6,935 bases of DNA, from positions 1 through 6,935 of the forward strand of contig JAGCAL010000057.1 in the NCBI GenBank assembly GCA_017652715.1, read 5' to 3'. Shown in pieces: positions 1-4,894 of this stretch. Position 1 is the stretch's first letter; each line of letters begins with the position of its first letter. Under the pieces are notes generated by a model. That model was not told the origin of the DNA, did no database searches, and saw only the letters and a program-made list of their open reading frames with translations. A program made the position numbers and the translations under genes. Origin of the DNA: Candidatus Saccharimonadota bacterium (GTDB lineage: Bacteria; Patescibacteriota; Saccharimonadia; Saccharimonadales; Saccharimonadaceae).

Positions 1-320
1 CAATTACTCGGAAGAAGGTAGTTGTAAAAGATAAAAAGGCTGCTAAGGCTGCCCGAAAGGCTGCGAAGAAGGCCGAAAAAGAATTAGCGGAGGACAAACC
101 TTTAAAAAAGACATTCATTTTATTCCGCCCATTTGTGGCGCTTTGGCGTTATTTGCGTGATTCGTGGCGGGAGCTTCGGCAAGTGCGCTGGCCGAATCGC
201 AAAGCGACCTGGAAAATGGTATTTGCAGTCTTGGTTTATACCGCGCTTTTTATGCTAATAATTTCGCTTCTCGATTTATTCTTTAGCTGGCTATTTAATA
301 TAATTTTAGGAAAGGGTTAA
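1..320 (+). CDS. secE: Preprotein translocase subunit SecE (5' partial)
   Basis: SecE is the small membrane subunit of the SecYEG translocon and clamps SecY. The reading frame is open from base 3 (105 codons visible) and ends at TAA 318-320. The start lies upstream of the window: no in-frame ATG, GTG or TTG occurs before GTG 135, and that GTG has no Shine-Dalgarno site. The family core is clear, with W-R-E-L-R-Q-V-R-W-P-N (residues about 55-65 of the visible part), the amphipathic-helix and hinge motif, followed by one long hydrophobic helix (about residues 71-100) and a very short tail. The first ~40 visible residues are a Lys/Ala-rich, highly basic cytoplasmic extension that standard ~60-residue SecE proteins lack. 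nusG follows after one base, the classic secE-nusG arrangement, which suggests translational coupling. Identity is secure from the motif plus the neighbour. Confidence 0.93.
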   Translation, partial: ITRKKVVVKDKKAAKAARKAAKKAEKELAEDKPLKKTFILFRPFVALWRYLRDSWRELRQVRWPNRKATWKMVFAVLVYTALFMLIISLLDLFFSWLFNIILGKG

Positions 321-321
321 T

Positions 322-870
322 ATGGCAGTAAATAGATATGATGATACTAGGGCATGGTATGCGATTTCGACCTACTCTGGTTATGAAGACAAGGTAGCTG
401 ATTCGATCAACCAAAGGGTTGATACTGTCGAAATGGCTGATAAGATTTTCGAGGCGATTGTCCCGAAAGAAAAACAAATCGAGATTAAGAATGGTAAGCG
501 GAAGATTGTTGATCGGAAGATTTTGCAGGGATATGTTTTAGTCGATATGAAGTTATCCGATGAGACATGGTATATTATTCGTAATACACCGGGCGTGACT
601 GGATTTATTGGGACTGGAACTCAGCCGACTCCTGTTTCCGAAAAGGAGATTGCAAAGATTAAGAAACGAATGGGTGTTGAAGATCCGAAGTTTTCGGTTA
701 AATATGAAGTTGGCGAGGTTGTTTCGATTACCGATGGTCCATTTAAGGGATTTGATGGTTCAATTTCCGAGATTGACGCTGCTAAGGGTAAGCTCAAGGT
801 AATGGTTTCAATGTTTGGGCGCGAAACGCCGGTCGAGCTTGACGCTCTTCAGGTAAAGCAGCTAAACTAG
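322..870 (+). CDS. nusG: Transcription termination/antitermination protein NusG
   Basis: NusG binds the RNA polymerase clamp, suppresses pausing, and couples transcription to translation or to Rho. The 182-residue protein matches the usual ~180 in length. The NGN domain spans about residues 10-115, opening with R-A-W-Y-A-I-S-T-Y-S-G-Y-E and containing the R-K-I-L-Q-G-Y-V-L-V core (the family usually has P-G-Y) and N-T-P-G-V-T-G-F-I-G. The KOW domain spans about residues 128-182, with V-G-E-V-V-S-I-T-D-G-P-F-K-G-F and a C-terminal beta strand. An AGGAAAGG Shine-Dalgarno stretch (308-315) overlaps the end of secE and sits six bases before the ATG, consistent with coupled translation. No terminator separates it from rplK, so read-through into rplK is possible in addition to rplK's own promoter. 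Nothing is missing from the protein. Confidence 0.97.
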   Translation: MAVNRYDDTRAWYAISTYSGYEDKVADSINQRVDTVEMADKIFEAIVPKEKQIEIKNGKRKIVDRKILQGYVLVDMKLSDETWYIIRNTPGVTGFIGTGTQPTPVSEKEIAKIKKRMGVEDPKFSVKYEVGEVVSITDGPFKGFDGSISEIDAAKGKLKVMVSMFGRETPVELDALQVKQLN

Positions 871-871
871 T

Positions 872-900
872 TTGCATTTTAGATAATAAACTGATATAAT
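872..900 (+). promoter_or_regulatory. Sigma-70-type promoter of rplK
   Basis: TTGCAT (872-877) and a perfect TATAAT (895-900) are separated by 17 bases, directly after the nusG stop codon. The predicted start of transcription is near 907, leaving a ~26-base leader. The only ribosome-binding signal in it is the weak purine run AGAAAGAG (917-924). Confidence 0.75.
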
Positions 901-932
901 ATAAGAGTTACGCACTAGAAAGAGAAAATATT

Positions 933-1361
933 ATGGCAGAAAAGAAAGTAATTGGTAATCTAAAGTTACGTATTCCGGCCGGACGAGCGACTGCTGGTCC
1001 TCCAGTTGGTTCGACGCTTGGTCAATGGGGTCTTAATATGATGGACTTTATTAATCCATTCAATGAGGCTACGAAAGATTTGATGGGTAAGGAAGTAATC
1101 GTGCATATCCGAGTTTTCGAAGATAGAACTTTTGATTGGAAATCATTAGGACAGCCCGTAGACGATATGATTCGTGAAGCGATTAAGATTCAGAAGGGTT
1201 CGGGAAAGCCGAACGTCGATAAGGTTGGCAAGATTACCAAGGCACAACTTAAGGAAATTGCCGAGAAGAAGATGGAACAGTTGAACGCAGTTGATATTGA
1301 GGGGGCTATTAAGATAGTCGCTGGAACTGCTCGTTCGATGGGTGTTGAAGTTATTGACTAA
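933..1361 (+). CDS. rplK: 50S ribosomal protein L11 (uL11)
   Basis: L11 binds the GTPase-associated centre of 23S rRNA (helices 43/44) at the base of the L10-L12 stalk. The protein is 142 residues; the family norm is ~141. The N-terminal domain holds the G-P-P-V-G-S-T-L-G-Q loop (residues 22-31) and N-M-M-D-F. The rRNA-binding C-terminal domain contains G-S-G-K-P-N (residues 89-94), K-V-G-K-I-T, and the closing G-T-A-R-S-M-G (131-137). Two positions look unusual. Trp32 follows the G-Q where most relatives have a small or polar residue before the Gly. The interdomain stretch usually written T-P-P-A reads L-G-Q-P-V (residues 72-76). The gene has its own promoter and an immediate terminator, so it is not cotranscribed strongly with rplA, unlike in most bacteria. 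Confidence 0.97.
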   Translation: MAEKKVIGNLKLRIPAGRATAGPPVGSTLGQWGLNMMDFINPFNEATKDLMGKEVIVHIRVFEDRTFDWKSLGQPVDDMIREAIKIQKGSGKPNVDKVGKITKAQLKEIAEKKMEQLNAVDIEGAIKIVAGTARSMGVEVID

Positions 1362-1373
1362 TTTAGGGTTAAG

Positions 1374-1401
1374 AAACCGCCTCTTTATGGGGCGGTTTTT
1401 T
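1374..1401 (+). terminator. Intrinsic terminator of rplK
   Basis: AAACCGCC (1374-1381) pairs perfectly with GGCGGTTT (1391-1398) around a nine-base loop, followed by a run of six T (1396-1401). It lies 12 bases after the rplK stop codon and closes the secE-nusG-rplK section. Confidence 0.9.
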
Positions 1402-1433
1402 GTGGTGTATTATTAATGGCTTAGGGGTGCCGA

Positions 1434-1462
1434 TTGATTTTTTAGAGAAATCGTGGTATAAT
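1434..1462 (+). promoter_or_regulatory. Promoter of the four-cysteine hypothetical gene
   Basis: TTGATT (1434-1439), a 17-base spacer and TATAAT (1457-1462), with an extended -10 (TGG immediately before TATAAT). Predicted transcription start is near 1469, giving a leader of about 45 bases. Confidence 0.75.
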
Positions 1463-1495
1463 TAAAGGAGTTGCCATAGACTGCACATTTACATG

Positions 1496-1503
1496 AAGGA
1501 GGG
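1496..1503 (+). promoter_or_regulatory. Shine-Dalgarno site that decides the start at 1514
   Basis: AAGGAGGG is a near-ideal anti-16S complement ending about 10-11 bases before ATG 1514. It would lie inside the coding sequence if translation began at the earlier in-frame ATG 1493. That ATG has no ribosome-binding site at a usable distance, so 1514 is the better start. Confidence 0.7.
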
Positions 1504-1513
1504 AAAAAGTGGA

Positions 1514-1945
1514 ATGGTAACAAAGGCAACTAGAAAACGGATGGCGCTATTAAGAAAGCGCGCCATGGATATCTGGCGCTCCTATGGTGAGAGGTATCGC
1601 AACCTAATCCCTGATTATGAGAAATCGTATGAAAGGGTGAAGGCGCTCCAGAAAGAGAAAAGAGGTAAGGAAACCGTTAAGGTGCATCGAGTGAAGAAAT
1701 CGATAATTCGGGATCTTCCGGAAATCGAGTTTCTCCAGATTGCTGAAGAAGCGGTAGCAAGGAATTATATCGATAAGCTAGCAGAAAGTGGTCTTTGCGC
1801 CATAATCGCAAATGTCGATGTAATGATAAACTACTGTCCGGCGTGGGTATCACTTATTGGGGCAACTTTCGACAACAACTATACGTGCGAGCGTTATGGT
1901 CGAAGAAGCCCATGCGGAAAGGATCCGGAATACGGAATGCATTGA
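1514..1945 (+). CDS. Hypothetical basic protein with four C-terminal cysteines
   Basis: I do not recognise this 143-residue protein. The N-terminal ~65 residues are strongly basic and predicted helical (runs such as R-K-R-M-A-L-L-R-K-R, then K-A-L-Q-K-E-K-R-G-K), as expected for nucleic-acid or ribosome contact. The C-terminal third is less charged and holds all four cysteines at residues 95, 108, 125 and 134 (spacing C-x12-C-x16-C-x8-C). These could bind a metal or form disulfides; neither is shown. No signal peptide or membrane helix is evident. The start at 1514 is chosen over in-frame ATG 1493 because of the AAGGAGGG site. The stop is TGA (1943-1945). Codons 10-18 contain a GC-rich inverted repeat, ATGGCGC (1541-1547) and GCGCCAT (1560-1566). 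The gene sits between rplK and rplA with its own promoter and terminator, so its role need not be ribosomal. It is probably a real gene, given the signals on both sides. Confidence 0.72.
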   Translation: MVTKATRKRMALLRKRAMDIWRSYGERYRNLIPDYEKSYERVKALQKEKRGKETVKVHRVKKSIIRDLPEIEFLQIAEEAVARNYIDKLAESGLCAIIANVDVMINYCPAWVSLIGATFDNNYTCERYGRRSPCGKDPEYGMH

Positions 1946-1982
1946 CTTTCTTCGGAGAGTCTTTGTCATAAACCCCTCCCCC

Positions 1983-2007
1983 TGGCGGGCGAAAGCCCGC
2001 CATTTTT
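1983..2007 (+). terminator. Intrinsic terminator with GAAA tetraloop
   Basis: TGGCGGGC (1983-1990) and GCCCGCCA (1995-2002) form a perfect eight-pair stem capped by the stable GNRA loop GAAA, followed by five T (2003-2007). It ends the four-cysteine gene, 37 bases after its stop codon, and runs directly into the -35 of rplA. Confidence 0.93.
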
Positions 2008-2008
2008 C

Positions 2009-2037
2009 TTGCAAAAAAATGAGAAATTTGGTATAAT
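2009..2037 (+). promoter_or_regulatory. Promoter of rplA
   Basis: TTGCAA (2009-2014), a 17-base spacer and TATAAT (2032-2037), with an extended -10 (TGG before TATAAT), the same design as the preceding promoter. Predicted start of transcription is near 2044, so the leader is about 50 bases. An in-frame ATG at 2038 abuts the -10 and cannot be on this transcript. Confidence 0.8.
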
Positions 2038-2054
2038 ATGGAAAATTATTTAAT

Positions 2055-2085
2055 GTTGGGAGAGCTTTGCTCGTTATTACCACGG
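2055..2085 (+). promoter_or_regulatory. Candidate L1 autoregulatory site in the rplA leader
   Basis: The leader can fold into GAGC (2062-2065) with GCTC (2069-2072) around a TTT loop, and TGG (2057-2059) with CCA (2080-2082). An asymmetric internal loop of 2 and 7 bases separates the two helices. Two short helices flanking an asymmetric loop is the known architecture of L1-binding mRNA sites. The strands TTGGGAG and TTACCAC also resemble the GGTGGGAG and TACCACC strands I recall at the 23S L1 site (helices 75/76). The stems are short, so this is a proposal. Confidence 0.35.
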
Positions 2086-2091
2086 AAAGGA
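2084..2091 (+). promoter_or_regulatory. Ribosome-binding site that decides the rplA start
   Basis: GGAAAGGA lies three to four bases before ATG 2095. The earlier in-frame ATGs at 2038 and 2053 lack any such site, and 2038 lies before the predicted transcription start. Confidence 0.65.
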
Positions 2092-2094
2092 ATT

Positions 2095-3045
2095 ATGGCT
2101 GATAAGGCTGATAATAAAATAGAAGAAAATAAGAAGATCGAGACTCCGGTAGACGAAACCGAAAATGTTACTACTGAGGCTACTGAAAAGACGGACGAGC
2201 CTGAGGTTTATGCGAAATCTGGTAAGAAGTCTAAGAAACACATTGAAGAAGTGAAGGCCGAGGAAGAGCGTCAAGCTCGCAAGGTCGAAAGAAAGGCTGC
2301 GGAGGCGGCTGCCGCGGAAAAGCCAAAAGGGGCCGCTCCGATTGTACGCCCACTTATTGAACGACGTGGTAAAAAGTACCAAGAAGCTGCTAAACTAGTC
2401 GAAAAAGGCAAGGTTTATAGTCTAAAGGAAGCTATTGAGTTGGCTACTAAGACAAATCCAGCGAAATTTGATGCGTCGGTCGAGATTCATACTCGTCTTG
2501 GGGTTGATCCGAGACAAGCTGACCAAAATATTCGTACGACTTTGGTTCTACCTAATGGTAACGGTAAGGAAGTCAAGGTTGCTGTATTTGCTCCGCTTGA
2601 TGTCTGTAAAGCTGCAAAGGCTGCAGGTGCTGATATTGCTGAGGACGAGGCTTTTCTAAAACAACTGGATAAGGGCGAGATTAACTTCGATGTTTTGATT
2701 TCTACCCCGGCCTACATGCCGAAGCTTGGTAAATATGCTCGCGTGCTTGGTCCGAAGGGTCTAATGCCGAATCCGAAGGCTGGAACCGTAACTAATGACG
2801 TCGAGAAGGGTGTAAAAGAATCGAAGGCTGGAAAGATTGAGTATCGCGTTGATAAGCAATCGATTATTCACATTGGCGTCGGGAAAGTTTCGTTCGGAGC
2901 GGAGAAATTACTTGAAAATGCGAATGCTTTCTTCGATAGTTTAAAGGCGCAGAAGCCGGCTTCGCTTAAGGGAACCTATGTAAAGTCGGTTTATATTACG
3001 ACAACAATGGGCCCTTCAATTTCTGTAGAAAATCTCTACAACTAG
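2095..3045 (+). CDS. rplA: 50S ribosomal protein L1 (uL1) with long N-terminal extension
   Basis: L1 forms the mobile L1 stalk on 23S rRNA that handles E-site tRNA, and in many bacteria it represses its own mRNA. From ATG 2095 the protein is 316 residues. Usual length is ~230, and the excess is an N-terminal extension of about 90 residues. It begins acidic (Glu/Asp/Thr-rich, residues 1-38) and turns Lys/Ala/Glu-rich with helical coiled character (about 40-80). The normal L1 fold starts near R-G-K-K-Y-Q-E-A (residue ~91). Domain II lies in the middle (about 160-240) and includes the family signature L-G-P-K-G-L-M-P-N-P-K-A-G-T (218-231). Domain I returns with G-K-I-E-Y-R-V-D-K and ends at T-T-T-M-G-P-S. 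The extension is in frame with no internal stop and shares codon style with the core, so it looks genuine. Its own promoter and terminator make this gene a single transcription unit. Confidence 0.96.
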   Translation: MADKADNKIEENKKIETPVDETENVTTEATEKTDEPEVYAKSGKKSKKHIEEVKAEEERQARKVERKAAEAAAAEKPKGAAPIVRPLIERRGKKYQEAAKLVEKGKVYSLKEAIELATKTNPAKFDASVEIHTRLGVDPRQADQNIRTTLVLPNGNGKEVKVAVFAPLDVCKAAKAAGADIAEDEAFLKQLDKGEINFDVLISTPAYMPKLGKYARVLGPKGLMPNPKAGTVTNDVEKGVKESKAGKIEYRVDKQSIIHIGVGKVSFGAEKLLENANAFFDSLKAQKPASLKGTYVKSVYITTTMGPSISVENLYN

Positions 3046-3050
3046 AAACA

Positions 3051-3083
3051 AAAAAATATCCCCTCGATGCGGGGGTATTTTTT
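3051..3083 (+). terminator. Intrinsic terminator of rplA
   Basis: Positions 3051-3063 (six A, then TATCCCC with one extra A) pair with 3071-3083 (five G, then TATTTTTT) over 13 pairs with a single G-T wobble, around a seven-base loop. The T run at 3078-3083 gives termination on the + strand. The matching A run on the other arm would let it also work for - strand transcripts. Confidence 0.92.
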
Positions 3084-3094
3084 ATTGGCAATAA

Positions 3095-3103
3095 TGCTAT
3101 AAT
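3095..3103 (+). promoter_or_regulatory. Extended -10 promoter giving a leaderless mRNA
   Basis: TGCTATAAT (3095-3103) is a perfect extended -10. The 17-base position for a -35 (3075-3080) falls in the terminator tail and is not consensus. ATG starts exactly six bases after TATAAT, which places the expected +1 on the A of the start codon. No Shine-Dalgarno sequence exists. Confidence 0.7.
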
Positions 3104-3109
3104 GAACTT

Positions 3110-3697
3110 ATGGAAAATATTTTTGGAACAATCGAGAATAAGTTTAAACAGATGGAGCTATACGAGCTTTTAATTACGAGCGCAATTGGGATTGCGGTAC
3201 TCTTTTTTGGGTATCGAATTAAAAAAGTAGCTTTTTTCATCATCTGGTTTTTGATTGGTTATAATTTAATGTTAATTTTGATGCCTTTTATTAATAGTAT
3301 GGTCCCAGAAATTGTGGGTAGTGGCCTTTATCAAGCGCTGCTTCCGATTGGCGGAGGAGTAGTTCTTGCAATGCTTGGTTTTACGATTGAAAAGTTTTGT
3401 GTAGCGGCTATTTGTTTTGCACTCGTTATAATAATTACAGTGCAGTATTTCGGGACGGAGATTCCTACGCTTGCGGTTGGAGCTATTTTAGGACTTGTAG
3501 CGGGGGCACTCGCGACGACTTTAATGAAGCCGGCGATTATTATTGCAACTTCGCTTGCTGGCGGATATGCTCTAACCATTGCACTTTTAAACTTTTTTCC
3601 AGAAATCAACAAAGAGATTTTCTATTTTCCGATGATTGGTGGTATTTCTCTAATTGGCGCAATTTTTCAATTTTCTACGACTAAGCATGTTGAATAA
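3110..3697 (+). CDS. Seven-helix membrane protein, DUF4203/TMEM198-like
   Basis: This is a 195-residue integral membrane protein with about seven hydrophobic helices (approximately residues 19-35, 38-60, 73-92, 95-113, 119-137, 140-162, 170-188), short loops and no signal peptide. Three related units can be seen, each with a Gly-containing helix end, a basic residue and then a new helix: F-F-G-Y-R-I-K-K-V-A-F-F (32-43), M-L-G-F-T-I-E-K-F (88-96) and L-A-T-T-L-M-K-P-A (134-142). The G-Y-R-I-x-K pattern and the helix count resemble the TM7S3/TM198-like (DUF4203) family; I recognise the pattern only loosely and the family's function is unclear. The gene is inserted between rplA and rplJ, follows a strong terminator, has its own extended -10 promoter, and appears to be translated from a leaderless transcript. 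No terminator follows it, so transcripts may run into the rplJ leader. Confidence 0.8.
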   Translation: MENIFGTIENKFKQMELYELLITSAIGIAVLFFGYRIKKVAFFIIWFLIGYNLMLILMPFINSMVPEIVGSGLYQALLPIGGGVVLAMLGFTIEKFCVAAICFALVIIITVQYFGTEIPTLAVGAILGLVAGALATTLMKPAIIIATSLAGGYALTIALLNFFPEINKEIFYFPMIGGISLIGAIFQFSTTKHVE

Positions 3698-3704
3698 CGT
3701 AGTC

Positions 3705-3733
3705 TTGCTTATTATTTGATTCTGTGGTATACT
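3705..3733 (+). promoter_or_regulatory. Promoter of the rplJ-rplL operon
   Basis: TTGCTT (3705-3710), a 17-base spacer and TATACT (3728-3733) preceded by TGG (extended -10). It begins eight bases after the membrane-protein stop codon. Expected transcription start is near 3740, at the base of the L10 leader fold. Confidence 0.75.
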
Positions 3734-3740
3734 TTAGGTA

Positions 3741-3811
3741 GTTACCAAAGACAGTGGCGGAGAAATCTTAATAATGCCACCGAGGAAATTCTTACAATTT
3801 TGTTTGGTGAC
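3741..3811 (+). promoter_or_regulatory. L10 leader (ribosomal protein autoregulatory element)
   Basis: This 5' untranslated RNA binds the L10-(L12)n complex and represses translation of rplJ-rplL. The conserved sequence elements are present in order: CCAAAGACAG (3745-3754), a TTAATA segment (3768-3773), and GCCACCGAGG (3776-3785). A basal stem joins GTTACCA (3741-3747) to TGGTGAC (3805-3811) with one wobble, extendable by two A-T pairs. One arm is GTGGC (3754-3758) with GCCAC (3776-3780). A second arm is AAATT (3786-3790) with AATTT (3796-3800) around CTTAC. This matches the L10_leader architecture, in which the AGACAG and GAGG elements form the kinked, rRNA-mimicking L10 site. About 50 bases remain to the rplJ start codon. 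Confidence 0.88.
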
Positions 3812-3861
3812 GCTACTTAACAATTAGCTAACTAAATATTAAAATAACCAAGGAACTTTTT

Positions 3862-4383
3862 ATGGCAATTTCAAAGGATAAAAAGAACGAATTGGTTGCT
3901 GATTTAACTGAGCTACTTTCGAACGCTAAAACTACGGTTTATGCTAAGTACCAGGGTTTGACCGTCGCTGAGCTACAAGAGCTACGAAAGCTTGCGCGCG
4001 AGGCTGGGGTAAAGATCAAGGTTGTTAAAAACCGTTTAGTTAGAGTAGCGATGGGGCAAATTGCGGTTTATAAAGACACCGATACTACGGGTCTTACCGG
4101 TCAATTGCTTTATGCTATCTCAAGTGATGACGAAGTCGCTCCAGCTAAAATCTTAGCGAATTTCGCTAAAACTCACGAAGCGCTTAGTCTTGTGGGTGGA
4201 TTTAGTGATTTAGGGGCTGCTTTGTCGGAAGACGAAGTGAAAGCTCTTGCTGCGATGCCGAGCAAAAACGAACTTATTGCTCAGGTCGTGGCACAACTTC
4301 TTTCGCCGGTTACCGATACTGTTTCTGGACTTTCAGGCGGTATTTCTGGGATTATTTCCGGATTGGAAGCTCACGCTGCTTAA
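3862..4383 (+). CDS. rplJ: 50S ribosomal protein L10 (uL10)
   Basis: L10 anchors the L7/L12 dimers to the ribosome and, as the L10-L12 complex, represses this operon through its leader RNA. The protein is 173 residues, close to the typical ~165-175. The globular rRNA-binding domain carries Y-Q-G-L-T-V-A-E-L-Q-E-L-R-K (residues 30-43), R-E-A-G-V-K-I-K-V-V-K-N-R-L (46-59; most bacteria have N-T-L here) and L-V-G-G-F (110-114). The C-terminal helix that binds L12 dimers runs from about residue 134 to the end and finishes with Gly/Ser-rich turns and H-A-A. AAGGA (3850-3854) stands seven bases from the ATG, a good start signal. The protein is cotranscribed with rplL 35 bases downstream, with no hairpin between them. 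Confidence 0.97.
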   Translation: MAISKDKKNELVADLTELLSNAKTTVYAKYQGLTVAELQELRKLAREAGVKIKVVKNRLVRVAMGQIAVYKDTDTTGLTGQLLYAISSDDEVAPAKILANFAKTHEALSLVGGFSDLGAALSEDEVKALAAMPSKNELIAQVVAQLLSPVTDTVSGLSGGISGIISGLEAHAA

Positions 4384-4405
4384 AATGCAACCAATATTAT
4401 TAAAT

Positions 4406-4411
4406 AAGGAG
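4406..4411 (+). promoter_or_regulatory. Strong Shine-Dalgarno site of rplL
   Basis: AAGGAG with a seven-base spacer before ATG 4419 is one of the best ribosome-binding sites in the window. L12 is needed in four to six copies per L10, so stronger initiation on the same mRNA fits. Confidence 0.8.
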
Positions 4412-4418
4412 AATAATT

Positions 4419-4802
4419 ATGGCTACTGATATTAAAAAATTAGCCGAAGAACTAGTTAAATTAACTGTTCTCGAAGTAAATGAATTAAAGAATGTCCTTA
4501 AGGACGAATACGGCATCGAGCCGGCTGCGGCCGCTGTTGCTGTTGCTGCTGGCCCTGTTGCTGGCGACGCTCCTGCTGAAGCGGAAACCAAATCTGAGTA
4601 CAATGTCGTTTTGAAAGACGCTGGTGCTCAAAAAATCGCCGTAATCAAGGCCGTTAAGGAAGCTACTGGTCTTGGTCTTGGCGAAGCTAAGGCTATCGTT
4701 GATGGCGCTCCAGCTACCGTAAAGGAAGCTGTCAAAGCTGAAGAAGCTGAAGCTATGAAGAAAGCTCTCGAAGACGCTGGTGCGACTGTCGAGCTCGCTT
4801 AA
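4419..4802 (+). CDS. rplL: 50S ribosomal protein L7/L12 (bL12)
   Basis: L7/L12 is the multicopy stalk protein that recruits and activates translational GTPases (EF-Tu, EF-G, IF2). It has 127 residues; the usual length is 120-130. An N-terminal dimerisation and L10-binding helical hairpin (1-34) leads into an Ala/Val/Pro/Gly-rich flexible hinge (about 35-57). The globular C-terminal domain begins near K-S-E-Y-N-V-V-L (58-65). The factor-binding face is visible as [10 protein letters not shown] (71-80) and G-L-G-L-G-E-A-K (84-91). In most bacteria the last motif reads G-L-G-L-K-E-A-K, so Gly88 replaces a usually conserved Lys. The arginine that follows the I-K-x-V motif in E. coli (R73) is Lys80 here. 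The ending (V-E-L-A) is typical. It is the second gene of the rplJ-rplL operon, followed by a long hairpin rather than by rpoB. Confidence 0.97.
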   Translation: MATDIKKLAEELVKLTVLEVNELKNVLKDEYGIEPAAAAVAVAAGPVAGDAPAEAETKSEYNVVLKDAGAQKIAVIKAVKEATGLGLGEAKAIVDGAPATVKEAVKAEEAEAMKKALEDAGATVELA

Positions 4803-4838
4803 ATCTAAAGAAATTGTTAGCTAATTGTATAACTTAAT

Positions 4839-4890
4839 AAATATAACCCATTATCTATTTGTATTTACTTATAGGTGTGGGTTATATTTT
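4839..4890 (+). terminator. Long hairpin terminator after rplL
   Basis: AAATATAACCCA (4839-4850) pairs perfectly with TGGGTTATATTT (4878-4889) over 12 pairs. Above a one-base bulge the stem can continue with seven more pairs, including CTAT (4855-4858) with ATAG (4871-4874). Only four T end the element (4887-4890), then GTTG, so termination may be incomplete. Its 3' arm occupies the region where the -35 of the next promoter would lie. Confidence 0.7.
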
Positions 4891-4894
4891 GTTG

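Noticed and set aside
608..802. + strand open frame within nusG in another frame
   Set aside because: It lies wholly inside a well-conserved gene, has no ribosome-binding site, and its Arg/Leu-rich composition is typical of an out-of-frame reading.
1493..1513. Earlier ATG 1493 for the four-cysteine gene
   Set aside because: It has no usable ribosome-binding site, and the strong AAGGAGGG site would lie inside its coding sequence.
1943..2088. Possible UGA recoding: past TGA 1943 the frame stays open for about 30 codons
   Set aside because: Read-through would run across a perfect terminator hairpin and the rplA promoter, and no conserved gene in the window has an in-frame TGA. UGA is best read as a stop.
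2038..2094. Upstream in-frame starts for rplA at ATG 2038 and ATG 2053
   Set aside because: 2038 abuts the -10 box and lies before the predicted transcript start. 2053 has no Shine-Dalgarno site. ATG 2095 has GGAAAGGA in place.
1850..2382. Two - strand open frames (1850-2083 and 2077-2382)
   Set aside because: They cross a terminator and promoter or mirror the Lys/Ala-rich rplA start. They have no start signals and no recognisable protein.
3331..3684. Open frames on both strands inside the membrane-protein gene
   Set aside because: They are shadows of a hydrophobic coding sequence. They have no ribosome-binding sites, and the composition is that of an out-of-frame reading.
4400..4603. - strand open frame opposite the rplL start
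   Set aside because: It is the antisense reading of the Ala-rich L12 hinge. It has no signals of its own.
3821..4827. Exact 12-base inverted repeat flanking rplJ-rplL (CAATTAGCTAAC at 3821-3832, GTTAGCTAATTG at 4816-4827)
   Set aside because: It is built on an 8-base palindrome in AT-rich spacers. One such match is expected by chance in a window of this size, and no mobile-element features accompany it.
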